DNA from: Qipengyuania flava | GTDB lineage: Bacteria; Pseudomonadota; Alphaproteobacteria; Sphingomonadales; Sphingomonadaceae | DNA: 64,000 bases | Reading direction: 5' to 3' | Assembly: GCF_011762005.1 (NCBI RefSeq) | Contig: NZ_JAASQU010000002.1 | Location: 496,001 to 560,000 of the forward strand | Part shown: positions 9,006 to 16,576 of the stretch, piece by piece | How the letters are laid out: each line of letters opens with the position of its first letter | Position numbering within the stretch: the first letter of the stretch is position 1 | Notes under the pieces: model-generated | What the model was told of the DNA's origin: nothing | Databases searched by the model: none | What the model saw: only the letters and a program-made list of their open reading frames with translations | Position numbers and translations under genes: made by a program

Positions 9006-9287
9006 TCAGTCGTCGTTGAGGCGACGACGCATATCCTTGCCCGGTTTGAAATAGGGAACGCGCTTGGCCGGGACGTCGACTGTCTCGCCCGTGCGCGGGT
9101 TGCGTCCCTTGCGGGCCTCGCGCTCGCGCGTCGAGAATGCACCGAAGCCTCTCAATTCGACGCGCCCGCCTTCGCTGAGACGCTGGGCGATCTCCTCGAA
9201 GAAGATATCGACCACCTGCTCGACTTCCTCGGCCCGCAAATCGGGATTGTCCTGGGCCAGCGAGTTGAGAAGTTCGGATCGAATCAT
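9006..9287 (-). CDS. ihfB: Integration host factor subunit beta
   Basis: IHF-beta pairs with IHF-alpha to bind and sharply bend DNA at specific sites in recombination and promoter control. The 93-residue product starts at the ATG at 9287 behind GGGGAGAA. It begins [17 protein letters not shown], has [30 protein letters not shown] in the dimerisation body, the DNA-contacting arm [17 protein letters not shown] with the minor-groove proline, and [15 protein letters not shown] at the end. This is the HU/IHF fold with IHF-beta features and normal length. A longer in-frame reading to 9569 lacks homology and is not used. Confidence 0.96.
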   Translation of the reverse strand: MIRSELLNSLAQDNPDLRAEEVEQVVDIFFEEIAQRLSEGGRVELRGFGAFSTREREARKGRNPRTGETVDVPAKRVPYFKPGKDMRRRLNDD

Positions 9288-9426
9288 TCGGGTTCTCCCC
9301 CGCGCGTACGCGCACCTGTTCGCGGAAGCCGGGCGGCACACTATCGCTTTATCGCCCAATTCCAATCGCATGAATGTGGCAGAAGCGCCGCTGGGCCGCA
9401 AGTTCACAAAGGTAAACCCTGATCGG

Positions 9427-9768
9427 TCAGGCCTCTGCCAGCAATTCGCGTGCTGAAACCCCAAGCCGGGCCATGCGGGCGCGTATCTCGGGCCACTCGT
9501 CGCGCAAGAAGGCTTCGCGCTCGCTCCGGCGCAGGCGATCGGCGGCGCCGGCCACGACATACATGCCAACCCCGCGTTGCACTTCGACCAGTCCGTCGTT
9601 CTGGAATTGCTGATAGGCTTTCGCGACGGTCAGCGGATTGGCGCCCTGTTCGGAGGCAAGCGCACGGACCGAGGGCAGCATTTCGCCTTCTGCATAGCGC
9701 CCGTCGATGATAGCGGCCGCGATCATGTCGCGCAGCTTGAGATAGACCGGCTTGGACTGGTTGCTCAT
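9427..9768 (-). CDS. GntR family regulator, YtrA subfamily
   Basis: A 113-residue protein starting at the ATG at 9768, behind GGGGAA; an upstream ATG at 9801 would add 11 residues. The N-terminal winged helix-turn-helix is complete: [22 protein letters not shown], then [41 protein letters not shown]. The short C-terminal helical tail of about 40 residues is what defines the YtrA subfamily, which often controls ABC exporters or cell-envelope genes. Its effector is unknown. The neighbouring POT transporter is divergent and 219 bp away, making it a possible target. Confidence 0.9.
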   Translation of the reverse strand: MSNQSKPVYLKLRDMIAAAIIDGRYAEGEMLPSVRALASEQGANPLTVAKAYQQFQNDGLVEVQRGVGMYVVAGAADRLRRSEREAFLRDEWPEIRARMARLGVSARELLAEA

Positions 9769-9933
9769 CAGAAATTCCCCGACTGACTGCTTCAGTGCCA
9801 TAATACAGCGCGGCGCGCAAGGTTCCCGCCCTGCGGCGAGTACCTAGCGGGCGCTCCCGCCACGAGACGGTCACTGCTGTAACTAATGCTTCACATGGGC
9901 GCGCAAGCCGCTAGGGTGCGCGCTTCTTCGGGG

Positions 9934-9960
9934 AGGAAGCCCCATGCGAGGCGGCTTCCT
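9934..9960. other. Hairpin in the leader of the POT transporter gene
   Basis: AGGAAGCC (9934-9941) and GGCTTCCT (9953-9960) form a perfect 8 bp stem with an 11-base loop, 27 bases before the transporter start. No T tract follows. It may be a leader structure or a regulator site. Confidence 0.4.
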
Positions 9961-9987
9961 GAAAACAATCTAAGAGGTTTGCCACGC

Positions 9988-11562
9988 ATGGCCACAACAC
10001 AACCGGTTGACGGGGATTCGGCAGGGACCTTCCTTGGCCACCCCAAGGGTCTCTACGTCCTGTTCTTCGCCGAGATGTGGGAGCGCTTTTCCTATTACGG
10101 GATGCGCGCCCTGCTGATTTTCTACCTGACCAAGCACTGGCTGTTCTCGGACAGCGATGCGGGTGTAATCTACGGCGCCTACACCGCGCTGGTCTACATC
10201 ACGCCCGTTGTCGGAGGTTATCTTGCCGACAAGTACCTCGGCCAGCGAAAGGCAGTACTGTTCGGAGCCGTGCTGCTCACGCTCGGTCACTTCTTCATGG
10301 CTTTCGAAGGCGAACCCGCAGTCGGAACGGAAAACAATCCGATCGTCCTCGTATTCTGGCTCGCGCTCGCGTTGATCATTGTCGGTTCGGGCTTCCTTAA
10401 GGCGAACATTTCGGTGATCGTCGGCCAGCTTTATCCGCGCACGGACACGCGGCGCGATGCCGCCTACACCATTTTCTATATGGGGATTAACCTCGGCGCG
10501 GCGATCGGTTCGCTGCTCTGCGGTTATATCGGCGAAACCTACGGGTGGGCCTATGGCTTCGGACTGGCTGGTATCGGCATGCTTGCCGGGCTCGTGGTGT
10601 TCGTTTGGGGCAAGCCGCTCCTGCTCGGTCGCGGCGAACCGCCCAAGCCGCTTGCCAAGAACACCGAGTGGTCGATGTATGGTATCGGGATTGCGATGGT
10701 CGGCGTTTGCTGGCTCGCGATCCAGTATCAGGATATGGTCGGCTACGTGCTCGGCCTCTTCGGCGGTGCGCTTGTGCTTTACGTCCTTTTCACGGCCGTC
10801 GTGAAGCTGCCGAGCGAAGAGCGTGATCGCATTTTCGCGGCGATGTTCCTGATCCTCACCTCGATCGTCTTCTGGGCACTGTTCGAACAGGCGGGCTCTT
10901 CGCTGAACCTGTTTACTGATCGTCACGTTGATCGCGGTGGCGTGCCCGCTTCGGTCTTCCAGTCGATCAATGCGATCTACATCATCCTCCTGGCGCCGGT
11001 TTTCGCGGTCGTCTGGCAGACCCTCGGACGCAAGGGGGCGGAGCCCAGCGCACCGCTCAAATTCGGGCTCGGCGTCGTACAGGTCGGTCTCGGCTTCCTC
11101 GTCCTCGTCTGGGGCGCCCAGTCGGTCGGTATGGAGGCGGCAGTCCCCGTTCTGTTCATCTTCCTGATCTACCTGCTGCACACCACCGGCGAACTGTGTC
11201 TCAGCCCGGTTGGCCTATCGGCGATGAACCGTCTGGCCCCGGCACATATGGCCTCGCTCATCATGGGCACGTGGTTCTTCGCCTCAGCGACCGGCAATTT
11301 TGCGGCCGGCCTGATTGCGGCGGCAACCGGTGCCGAAGGTGTCGGCGAGGAAGCGGGCAAGCAGGTTGTGCTCGATGTCTATTCGACCGTCGGCTGGTAT
11401 GCCGTGGCGATCGGCGTCGGCGTCATGGTCATCAGCCCGCTGATCAAGAAACTCATGCATCTCGATACGCTGGTCGACGACACGATCGACGACGATCTGC
11501 TGGGCCAAGCCGAAGGCCCGGGCGAACCGCAAGGGGCGGGCATCCACCCGGAAACCCGCTAA
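9988..11562 (+). CDS. POT (PTR2/DtpT) family proton-dependent peptide transporter
   Basis: Inner-membrane major-facilitator-type symporter of 524 residues that takes up di- and tripeptides with protons. The ATG at 9988 has AAGAGG upstream. The POT proton-coupling motif ExxERFxYYG reads EMWERFSYYGMR (about 29-40), followed by the first membrane helices. The second family signature, FYMGINLGAAIGSLLCGYIG, lies at about 163-182, and LHTTGELCLSPVGLS in the C-terminal half is also typical. About 14 hydrophobic segments can be counted. The last 40 residues are acidic and probably cytoplasmic. Two secreted amidohydrolases downstream could process amide or peptide-like substrates, but they are separated by 112 bp and the link is inference. 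Confidence 0.93.
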   Translation: MATTQPVDGDSAGTFLGHPKGLYVLFFAEMWERFSYYGMRALLIFYLTKHWLFSDSDAGVIYGAYTALVYITPVVGGYLADKYLGQRKAVLFGAVLLTLGHFFMAFEGEPAVGTENNPIVLVFWLALALIIVGSGFLKANISVIVGQLYPRTDTRRDAAYTIFYMGINLGAAIGSLLCGYIGETYGWAYGFGLAGIGMLAGLVVFVWGKPLLLGRGEPPKPLAKNTEWSMYGIGIAMVGVCWLAIQYQDMVGYVLGLFGGALVLYVLFTAVVKLPSEERDRIFAAMFLILTSIVFWALFEQAGSSLNLFTDRHVDRGGVPASVFQSINAIYIILLAPVFAVVWQTLGRKGAEPSAPLKFGLGVVQVGLGFLVLVWGAQSVGMEAAVPVLFIFLIYLLHTTGELCLSPVGLSAMNRLAPAHMASLIMGTWFFASATGNFAAGLIAAATGAEGVGEEAGKQVVLDVYSTVGWYAVAIGVGVMVISPLIKKLMHLDTLVDDTIDDDLLGQAEGPGEPQGAGIHPETR

Positions 11563-11674
11563 GGCGCTGATCGGTCGGCCTGTCTTTCGGCGAATGGCAG
11601 CCTGACACCGACAAATGCATTTGACCGATCGGGCCGGGGCAGCGATGCTCCGGCCCGACTGCATTGGGGGTTCC

Positions 11675-13057
11675 ATGAAGACATACACCTTGCTCGCCTG
11701 CGCGGCCGCTGTCGCGCTTGCCGGATGTTCCACCACGAGCGGCAGCGGCAATGTCGCTTCGGCCGCGACCAAGGACTGGACGGCGCCGGTCGGAAAGGAC
11801 GGCAACGTCCCCTTCCCTTCGACCTACACCCCCTATCCCGGGCGCCCGACGGCGCTGGTCGGCGCCACCGTCTTCGACGGGCGCGGCGGCCGGATCGACA
11901 ACGGCACCGTGCTGTTCCGCGATGGCAAGGTCGTCGCGGTGGGCGATGCCTCGCTGGCCACCGACGGCTACGACCGGATCGATGGCAGCGGCAAATTCAT
12001 CACCCCCGGAGTGATCGACATCCATTCGCACCTCGGCGACTATCCCACCCCCAGCGTGCAAGCGCATTCGGACGGGAACGAGGCGACCAGCCCGATGACG
12101 CCCGAGGTCTGGGCCGAACATTCGGTCTGGCCGCAGGATCCCGGTTTCACCCGTGCGCTGGCCAATGGCGGCGTCACCAGCCTGCAGATCCTGCCGGGTT
12201 CGGCCAATCTCACAGGCGGACGCTCGGTCACGCTGAAGAACGTTTCCGCGCGGACCGTGCAGGGGATGAAGTTCCCCGGCGCCCCCTACGGCATGAAGAT
12301 GGCCTGCGGCGAGAATCCCAAGCGTGTCTATGGCGGCAAGGGCCGCATGCCTTCGACCCGCATGGGCAATTTCGCGGTCAACCGGCAGATGTGGCTCGAT
12401 GCGCAGGCCTATGACGGCAAGAAACGCGATCTCGGCAAGGAAACGCTCAAGGGCGTTCTCGACGGCGAGATCCTCGTCCACAACCATTGCTACCGCGCCG
12501 ACGAAATGGCGCTGGTCATGGATATGGCCAAGGAGATGGGCTACAAGGTCACCGCCTTCCACCACGCGGTCGAAGCCTACAAGATCGGCGATCTGCTCCG
12601 CGAGAACGACGTCTGCAGCGCGATCTGGGCCGATTGGTACGGCTTCAAGATGGAAGCCTATGACGGCATCCTCGAGAACGCCGCCTTCCTCCAGCGCGAA
12701 GGCGCCTGCGTGGTGATCCACTCGGATGATGAGAACGGGATCCAGCGGCTCAACCAGGAAGCCGCCAAGGCACAGGCCGCCGGACGCCGCATCGGAATCG
12801 ACATTCCCGATGCCGAAGTGGTCGGCTGGTTCACCTACAACGCCGCCAAGGCGATGGGCATCGCCGAGATGACCGGGAGCCTCGAAACCGGCAAGATGGC
12901 CGACGTGGTGCTGTGGAACGGCGATCCGCTGTCGGTCTATTCGCGACCCGAAAAGGTCTGGGTCGACGGTGCGCTGATGTTCGATGCAATGGATCGCAAG
13001 CGGCGCCCGGTGAGCGATTTCGAGCTTGGACAGCCTGGTGAAGGAGACGTGAAATGA
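11675..13057 (+). CDS. Amidohydrolase family protein, lipoprotein (imidazolonepropionase/prolidase-like)
   Basis: Secreted metal-dependent hydrolase of 460 residues. The ATG at 11675 has GGGGG upstream and opens a lipoprotein signal ending LAGC (Cys18). The metal-site HxH in DIHSHLGDYP is at residues 117-119 at the start of the TIM barrel, preceded by the beta-sandwich part (VFDGRGGRIDNGTVLFRDGKVVAVGD). Further candidate ligands are HNH at 269-271, FHHA at about 291-293 and VIHSDDENG, with the aspartate expected on the last strand. The C-terminal ETGKMADVVLWNGDPL closes the sandwich. It resembles the imidazolonepropionase-like group of outer-membrane-facing amidohydrolases common in sphingomonads. 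The substrate is unknown. The stop overlaps the next gene (ATGA), which encodes a related protein without metal ligands. Confidence 0.9.
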   Translation: MKTYTLLACAAAVALAGCSTTSGSGNVASAATKDWTAPVGKDGNVPFPSTYTPYPGRPTALVGATVFDGRGGRIDNGTVLFRDGKVVAVGDASLATDGYDRIDGSGKFITPGVIDIHSHLGDYPTPSVQAHSDGNEATSPMTPEVWAEHSVWPQDPGFTRALANGGVTSLQILPGSANLTGGRSVTLKNVSARTVQGMKFPGAPYGMKMACGENPKRVYGGKGRMPSTRMGNFAVNRQMWLDAQAYDGKKRDLGKETLKGVLDGEILVHNHCYRADEMALVMDMAKEMGYKVTAFHHAVEAYKIGDLLRENDVCSAIWADWYGFKMEAYDGILENAAFLQREGACVVIHSDDENGIQRLNQEAAKAQAAGRRIGIDIPDAEVVGWFTYNAAKAMGIAEMTGSLETGKMADVVLWNGDPLSVYSRPEKVWVDGALMFDAMDRKRRPVSDFELGQPGEGDVK

Positions 13058-14346
13058 AGGCTCTTGCAACGCTTCTCGCCTCCGCCGCCATCGCCCTGAG
13101 CGCGCCTGCCGCCGCGCAGAGCTTTGTCGTCACCAACGCCACTGTCGCCGCGGGCGATGGCAGCGAACCGATCGAGAGCGGCTATGTCGTTGTCGAGAAC
13201 GGCAAGGTCGCCGCGATCGGCAGCGGTACGCCCGCCAGCAACCTTCCCGCGATCGATGCGAACGGCGCCTGGGTCACCCCGGGCATTTTCGCGACCGTCA
13301 CCAGCCTCGGTCTGTGGGACGTCGGTGCGGTGAGCGAATCGAACGACACGCGCGCCGGGGGTGCGCCGTTCAGCGCCGCGCTCGATGTGGCACCGGTGAT
13401 CAATCCCTCCTCGCAGCACATCCTCGTGCACCGCGCCTCGGGGATCACGCGCGCTGCCACGGTCACCCTGCCTTCGAGCTCGATCTTCGGCGGCCAGGGC
13501 GCGGTGATCGATCTGGGGGCTGATCCCGATGCAGTCACGCAGGCGCGCGCTTTCCAGGTCGTCGCGCTCGGCGAATATGGTGGTCGGATTGCGGGCGGCA
13601 GCCGCGTCGCCACCCACACGCTGCTACGCGCCGCATTGCGCGAAGCGAGCGCCAAGCGCGCGGCCACCAGTGCCGACATTCGCAGCGATGACGTCCTGCT
13701 CACGCGCTTCGACGCTGCCGCACTGGCGCCCGTCGCACGCGGCGAGCAGCCGCTCTACGTCTATGTGGAGCGCGCCTCCGACATTCGCAGCACTCTCGCG
13801 CTCAAGCGCGAGTTCCCGAAGCTTGACCTCGTGCTGGTCGGCGCGAGCGAAGGCTGGCTGGTTGCCAACGAAATCGCAGCCGCCGGCGTACCCGTCATCG
13901 CCGACGGGCTGGACGATCTGCCCGCCAACTTCGAGGAACTGGCTGCCACGCAGAGCAACATCGGCCGGATGGTGAAGGCCGGGGTCAAGGTCGCGCTCAA
14001 CGCCGCTGCGATGGAGAACCCGCGCAACCTCAACCAGTACGCGGGCAATCTTGTTGCGCTTACCCGCATTCCCGGTGCGGAAGGGCTGAGCTGGGGGCAG
14101 GCATTTGCTGCCATTACCTCGGTGCCGGCGAGCATCAGCGGCATGGGCGGCAAGGCCGGCGTCCTCGCGCCGGGCGCCATGGGCGATCTGGTGATCTGGG
14201 ACGGCGACCCGCTCGAGGTGGGTTCGATGCCGGTAAAGGTGTATATTGACGGTATCGAGCAGCCGCTCGACAGCCACCAGAGTCGCCTGCGTGAACGCTA
14301 TCGCGATCTCGACACCAGCGACCAGCCCAAGGGTTACGACTGGTAG
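13054..14346 (+). CDS. Amidohydrolase-fold protein lacking metal ligands, partner of the upstream enzyme
   Basis: A 430-residue secreted protein with a Sec signal (MKALATLLASAAIALSAPAAAQ) that overlaps the upstream amidohydrolase by four bases. It keeps the family outline: VVVENGKVAAIGSG, DANGAWVTPG at the strand leading to the active site, and GDLVIWDGDPLEVGS near the end. But where the partner has HSH after PG, this one reads VTS (residues 82-84), and I find no replacement HxH or carboxylated-lysine segment. Only a few scattered histidines remain (SQHILVHR, VATHTLL). So it is probably a pseudoenzyme. Tight coupling with an intact paralogue suggests a heteromeric complex in the periplasm. 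The family is clear; the loss of catalysis is inference. Confidence 0.85.
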   Translation: MKALATLLASAAIALSAPAAAQSFVVTNATVAAGDGSEPIESGYVVVENGKVAAIGSGTPASNLPAIDANGAWVTPGIFATVTSLGLWDVGAVSESNDTRAGGAPFSAALDVAPVINPSSQHILVHRASGITRAATVTLPSSSIFGGQGAVIDLGADPDAVTQARAFQVVALGEYGGRIAGGSRVATHTLLRAALREASAKRAATSADIRSDDVLLTRFDAAALAPVARGEQPLYVYVERASDIRSTLALKREFPKLDLVLVGASEGWLVANEIAAAGVPVIADGLDDLPANFEELAATQSNIGRMVKAGVKVALNAAAMENPRNLNQYAGNLVALTRIPGAEGLSWGQAFAAITSVPASISGMGGKAGVLAPGAMGDLVIWDGDPLEVGSMPVKVYIDGIEQPLDSHQSRLRERYRDLDTSDQPKGYDW

Positions 14347-14359
14347 GGCGGTGAAGGAC

Positions 14360-14854
14360 ATGCGCACCACCTTGCTGGCGCTCGGCGCTGCTGCGGCGGC
14401 GGTCGGCTTTCATACGTTGTCGGCGCAGGACACTCCGCGCGACCGGTCGCAGGACATTGCCTGGATGAACAAGCAACAGGCCTATCTCACCGGACTGACC
14501 GCGCAGGAGGGGTGGCATGTCATGCCCGGCGGACTGCGCTGGCGGCATGTGGACTATGCCGGAAGCGAGCGCAAACCGAGCGTCGAGGACCGGGTAACGG
14601 TCCATTACGCAGGCACCTTCATCGATGGCGAGACCTTCGATTCCAGCTTCGACCGCGGCGAACCCGCGACCTTCCCGCTGGGGCGGCTCGTGAAAGCCTG
14701 GCAGATGGCGATCCCGCAGATGGGCGTGGGCGACACGATCGAGATCGCGACTCCTGCGGACCTCGCTTACGGCCCCGCCGGGAAGGGACCGATCCCGGGC
14801 GGCGCGACCCTGCTATTCACCGTCAAGCTGCTCGCCATCGAACCAGCCACCTGA
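14360..14854 (+). CDS. FKBP-type peptidyl-prolyl cis-trans isomerase, secreted
   Basis: A 164-residue protein from the ATG at 14360; a GTG at 14351 would add three residues and neither has an ideal ribosome-binding site. An N-terminal Sec signal (MRTTLLALGAAAAAVGFHTLSA) predicts the periplasm. The FKBP domain covers about residues 74-160: VEDRVTVHYAGTFIDGETFDSSFDRG, FPLGRLVKAWQMAIPQMGVGD and a final IPGGATLLFTVKLLAI. Most of the conserved binding-pocket positions (Y, F, D, W-like, I) can be seen. It starts 13 bases after the amidohydrolase-like gene and likely shares its transcript, so it may help fold those exported proteins. Confidence 0.9.
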   Translation: MRTTLLALGAAAAAVGFHTLSAQDTPRDRSQDIAWMNKQQAYLTGLTAQEGWHVMPGGLRWRHVDYAGSERKPSVEDRVTVHYAGTFIDGETFDSSFDRGEPATFPLGRLVKAWQMAIPQMGVGDTIEIATPADLAYGPAGKGPIPGGATLLFTVKLLAIEPAT

Positions 14855-14901
14855 CCATCGAGCCCGGCATCTTTGCCTCGCCGGCAAAGCGTGGTAGTTA
14901 T

Positions 14902-14916
14902 GTTGACAACGTCAAC
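14902..14916. promoter_or_regulatory. Inverted repeat upstream of the NnrU-family gene
   Basis: GTTGAC-AAC-GTCAAC is a perfect 6+6 inverted repeat 15 bases before the gene start. It includes the hexamer TTGACA (14903-14908), so a bound regulator would cover a promoter element or the ribosome-binding region. It resembles an FNR/NnrR-type TTGAC..GTCAA dyad but with a spacer one base shorter than the usual four. Confidence 0.45.
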
Positions 14917-14931
14917 CCAGGGGTATGACCG

Positions 14932-15615
14932 ATGGATCAGGCGCTGGTTTCCTTGCTCGCTGCGGCAGTGGCTTTTGTCGGTCTGCATTTCGCGCTGTCG
15001 CACCCGCTCCGCCCATCGCTTGTGAGCCGGCTGGGTGAAGGCGGGTTCCGGCTGGTCTACTCGCTCGTTGCGCTGGCCAGCTTCGTCTGGATCGTGCAGG
15101 CCTTTCGCGCGGTCGGCCCGGGCGGGGCGAGCCTGTGGAACGGAATGGGCGAGCTTCCGTGGCTGCTTGCAAGCCTGCTGACGCTGGTTGCGTCGGTTTT
15201 ATTGGCCGGGTCGTTCCGGGCGAACCCCGCGCTTCCCGATCCGCGCGCACGCGCACATGCCGCGAAAGGGCCGCATGGCGTTTTTCATGTCACCCGGCAC
15301 CCCATGATGTGGTCTTTCGCCATCTGGGCGCTGTCCCACATCCTGCTCAGCCCGACCGCGCGCCAGTTCTTGCTTGCCGGTGCCATCGCTCTCCTCGCGT
15401 TGCTTGGCGCACACATGCAGGACCGGAAAAAGGAATTGCTGATGGGTGAGGCATGGGCGGAATGGGAGAGCCAGACGGCCTATTGGCCGCGATTGACCCG
15501 GTTGCATCGTGCCGGAGGCTTGGCCTGGGCCGGAGGCATCGCAATCTGGCTTGTAGCAAGCTATGCCCATATCCACGCGAACGCTATCCCCGCAGGCATC
15601 TGGCGATGGCTGTGA
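14932..15615 (+). CDS. NnrU family integral membrane protein
   Basis: A 227-residue protein with six or so hydrophobic segments, starting at the ATG at 14932 behind AGGGG. Its signature is GPHGVFHVTRHPMMWSFAIWALSHIL (about 115-140), followed by a helix and LLGAHMQDRKKELLMGEAWAEWE. This is the NnrU pattern, related to plant 15-cis-zeta-carotene isomerase (Z-ISO) and more loosely to isoprenylcysteine methyltransferases. NnrU was first linked to nitrite/nitric-oxide metabolism in Rhodobacter; heme-binding carotenoid isomerase activity is known for Z-ISO. The histidines (H19, H114/118, H122, H134) could bind heme. No carotenoid genes adjoin it. An inverted repeat at 14902-14916 suggests regulation. 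Confidence 0.85.
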   Translation: MDQALVSLLAAAVAFVGLHFALSHPLRPSLVSRLGEGGFRLVYSLVALASFVWIVQAFRAVGPGGASLWNGMGELPWLLASLLTLVASVLLAGSFRANPALPDPRARAHAAKGPHGVFHVTRHPMMWSFAIWALSHILLSPTARQFLLAGAIALLALLGAHMQDRKKELLMGEAWAEWESQTAYWPRLTRLHRAGGLAWAGGIAIWLVASYAHIHANAIPAGIWRWL

Positions 15616-15701
15616 TGCCCGCCGGTCGACTGAACGGGGCGGGTCTGGCCGTCAGTCCCTGCAGGATGAACGGGTGATCAGCCGTCAAGCCAGCCCGTGC
15701 A

Positions 15702-16499
15702 TCACTCGCCCTTGAAGACCGGTGCGCGCTTTTCGATCAGCGCGTCCACACCTTCCATATGATCGCCAGTCAAATGCATCAGCGCCTGCGTGTTGGCGGC
15801 CAGTTCCAGCGCGCCATCGTAGCTCATCGAGCGGCCCTGCCGCATGAGGTTCTTGGCATGGCGCAGGGCATGCGGCGGCATCATCGCGATCTTGGCCGCG
15901 AGCGCTTCCGCTTCGGGCAAAAGCGCTTCGGCATCGACCACGCGGCTGACCAGGCCCCATTCGAGCGCGGTGGCCGCATCGATCACATCGCCCGTGTAGA
16001 ACAGTTCGGCTGCGCGTGCTTCGCCGATGATCCGCGGCAAGATCCAGGTCCCGCCATCGCCGGGGATGATTCCGAGCTTGAGGAAGGTGACGCCGAACTT
16101 CGCCCGATTGCTGGCGATGCGCATATCGGCGAGGCAGGCAAGATCGCAGCCAAGCCCTATCGCCGGTCCGTTGACCGCAGCGATCAATGGCACACGCAGC
16201 GAATAGAGCGCGCGCAGCACTTTGTGGATGTTGTTGCGGTAGCCGTCCGATATTTCCGGCGCTGTCCCGCCGAAGGTCCCGGTCCGTTCCTTCATGGCCT
16301 TGATATCGCCGCCCGCGCTGAACGCACGCCCGGCGCCCGTGAGGATGACGCAGCGCACCGCCATATCGGTATTGATCGCGTCGCAGGCAGCAGCGAAGGC
16401 ATCGCCATCGCCGGTCGCCCCGAGCGGGTTCATCGTATCGGGTCGATCAAGCGTCAGCGTGGTGACGTGGTCGGCGGTTTCAATCTTCAGCAAGGACAT
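15702..16499 (-). CDS. Crotonase superfamily protein (enoyl-CoA hydratase/isomerase family)
   Basis: A 265-residue protein starting at the ATG at 16499 behind GGGGAG; a longer frame to 16538 has no support. It has the crotonase core: AGGDIKAMK (about 62-70) for the first oxyanion-hole peptide, GPAIGLGCDLACLADMRIAS (111-130) for the second, and LKLGIIPGDGGTWILPR (140-156). In classical enoyl-CoA hydratases the two catalytic glutamates lie in the G-x-x-C-E and LG-x-x-P-x-x-GG regions. Here the nearest acids are Asp119 and Asp148. So hydratase activity should not be assumed; isomerase, dehalogenase-like or other acyl-CoA chemistry is possible. It fits the fatty-acid theme of the window. Confidence 0.85.
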   Translation of the reverse strand: MSLLKIETADHVTTLTLDRPDTMNPLGATGDGDAFAAACDAINTDMAVRCVILTGAGRAFSAGGDIKAMKERTGTFGGTAPEISDGYRNNIHKVLRALYSLRVPLIAAVNGPAIGLGCDLACLADMRIASNRAKFGVTFLKLGIIPGDGGTWILPRIIGEARAAELFYTGDVIDAATALEWGLVSRVVDAEALLPEAEALAAKIAMMPPHALRHAKNLMRQGRSMSYDGALELAANTQALMHLTGDHMEGVDALIEKRAPVFKGE

Positions 16500-16576
16500 G
16501 GTCTGGGCTCCCCTCTCCGGAGAACCCCTAACCATCAAACGGCGGGCGCGTCACCCCCGCGCGCCTGTCCGGCGGC

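Noticed and set aside
11453-13069. 538-codon open frame on the minus strand
   Set aside because: Antisense to the first amidohydrolase; low-complexity histidine/aspartate composition, no recognisable domain.
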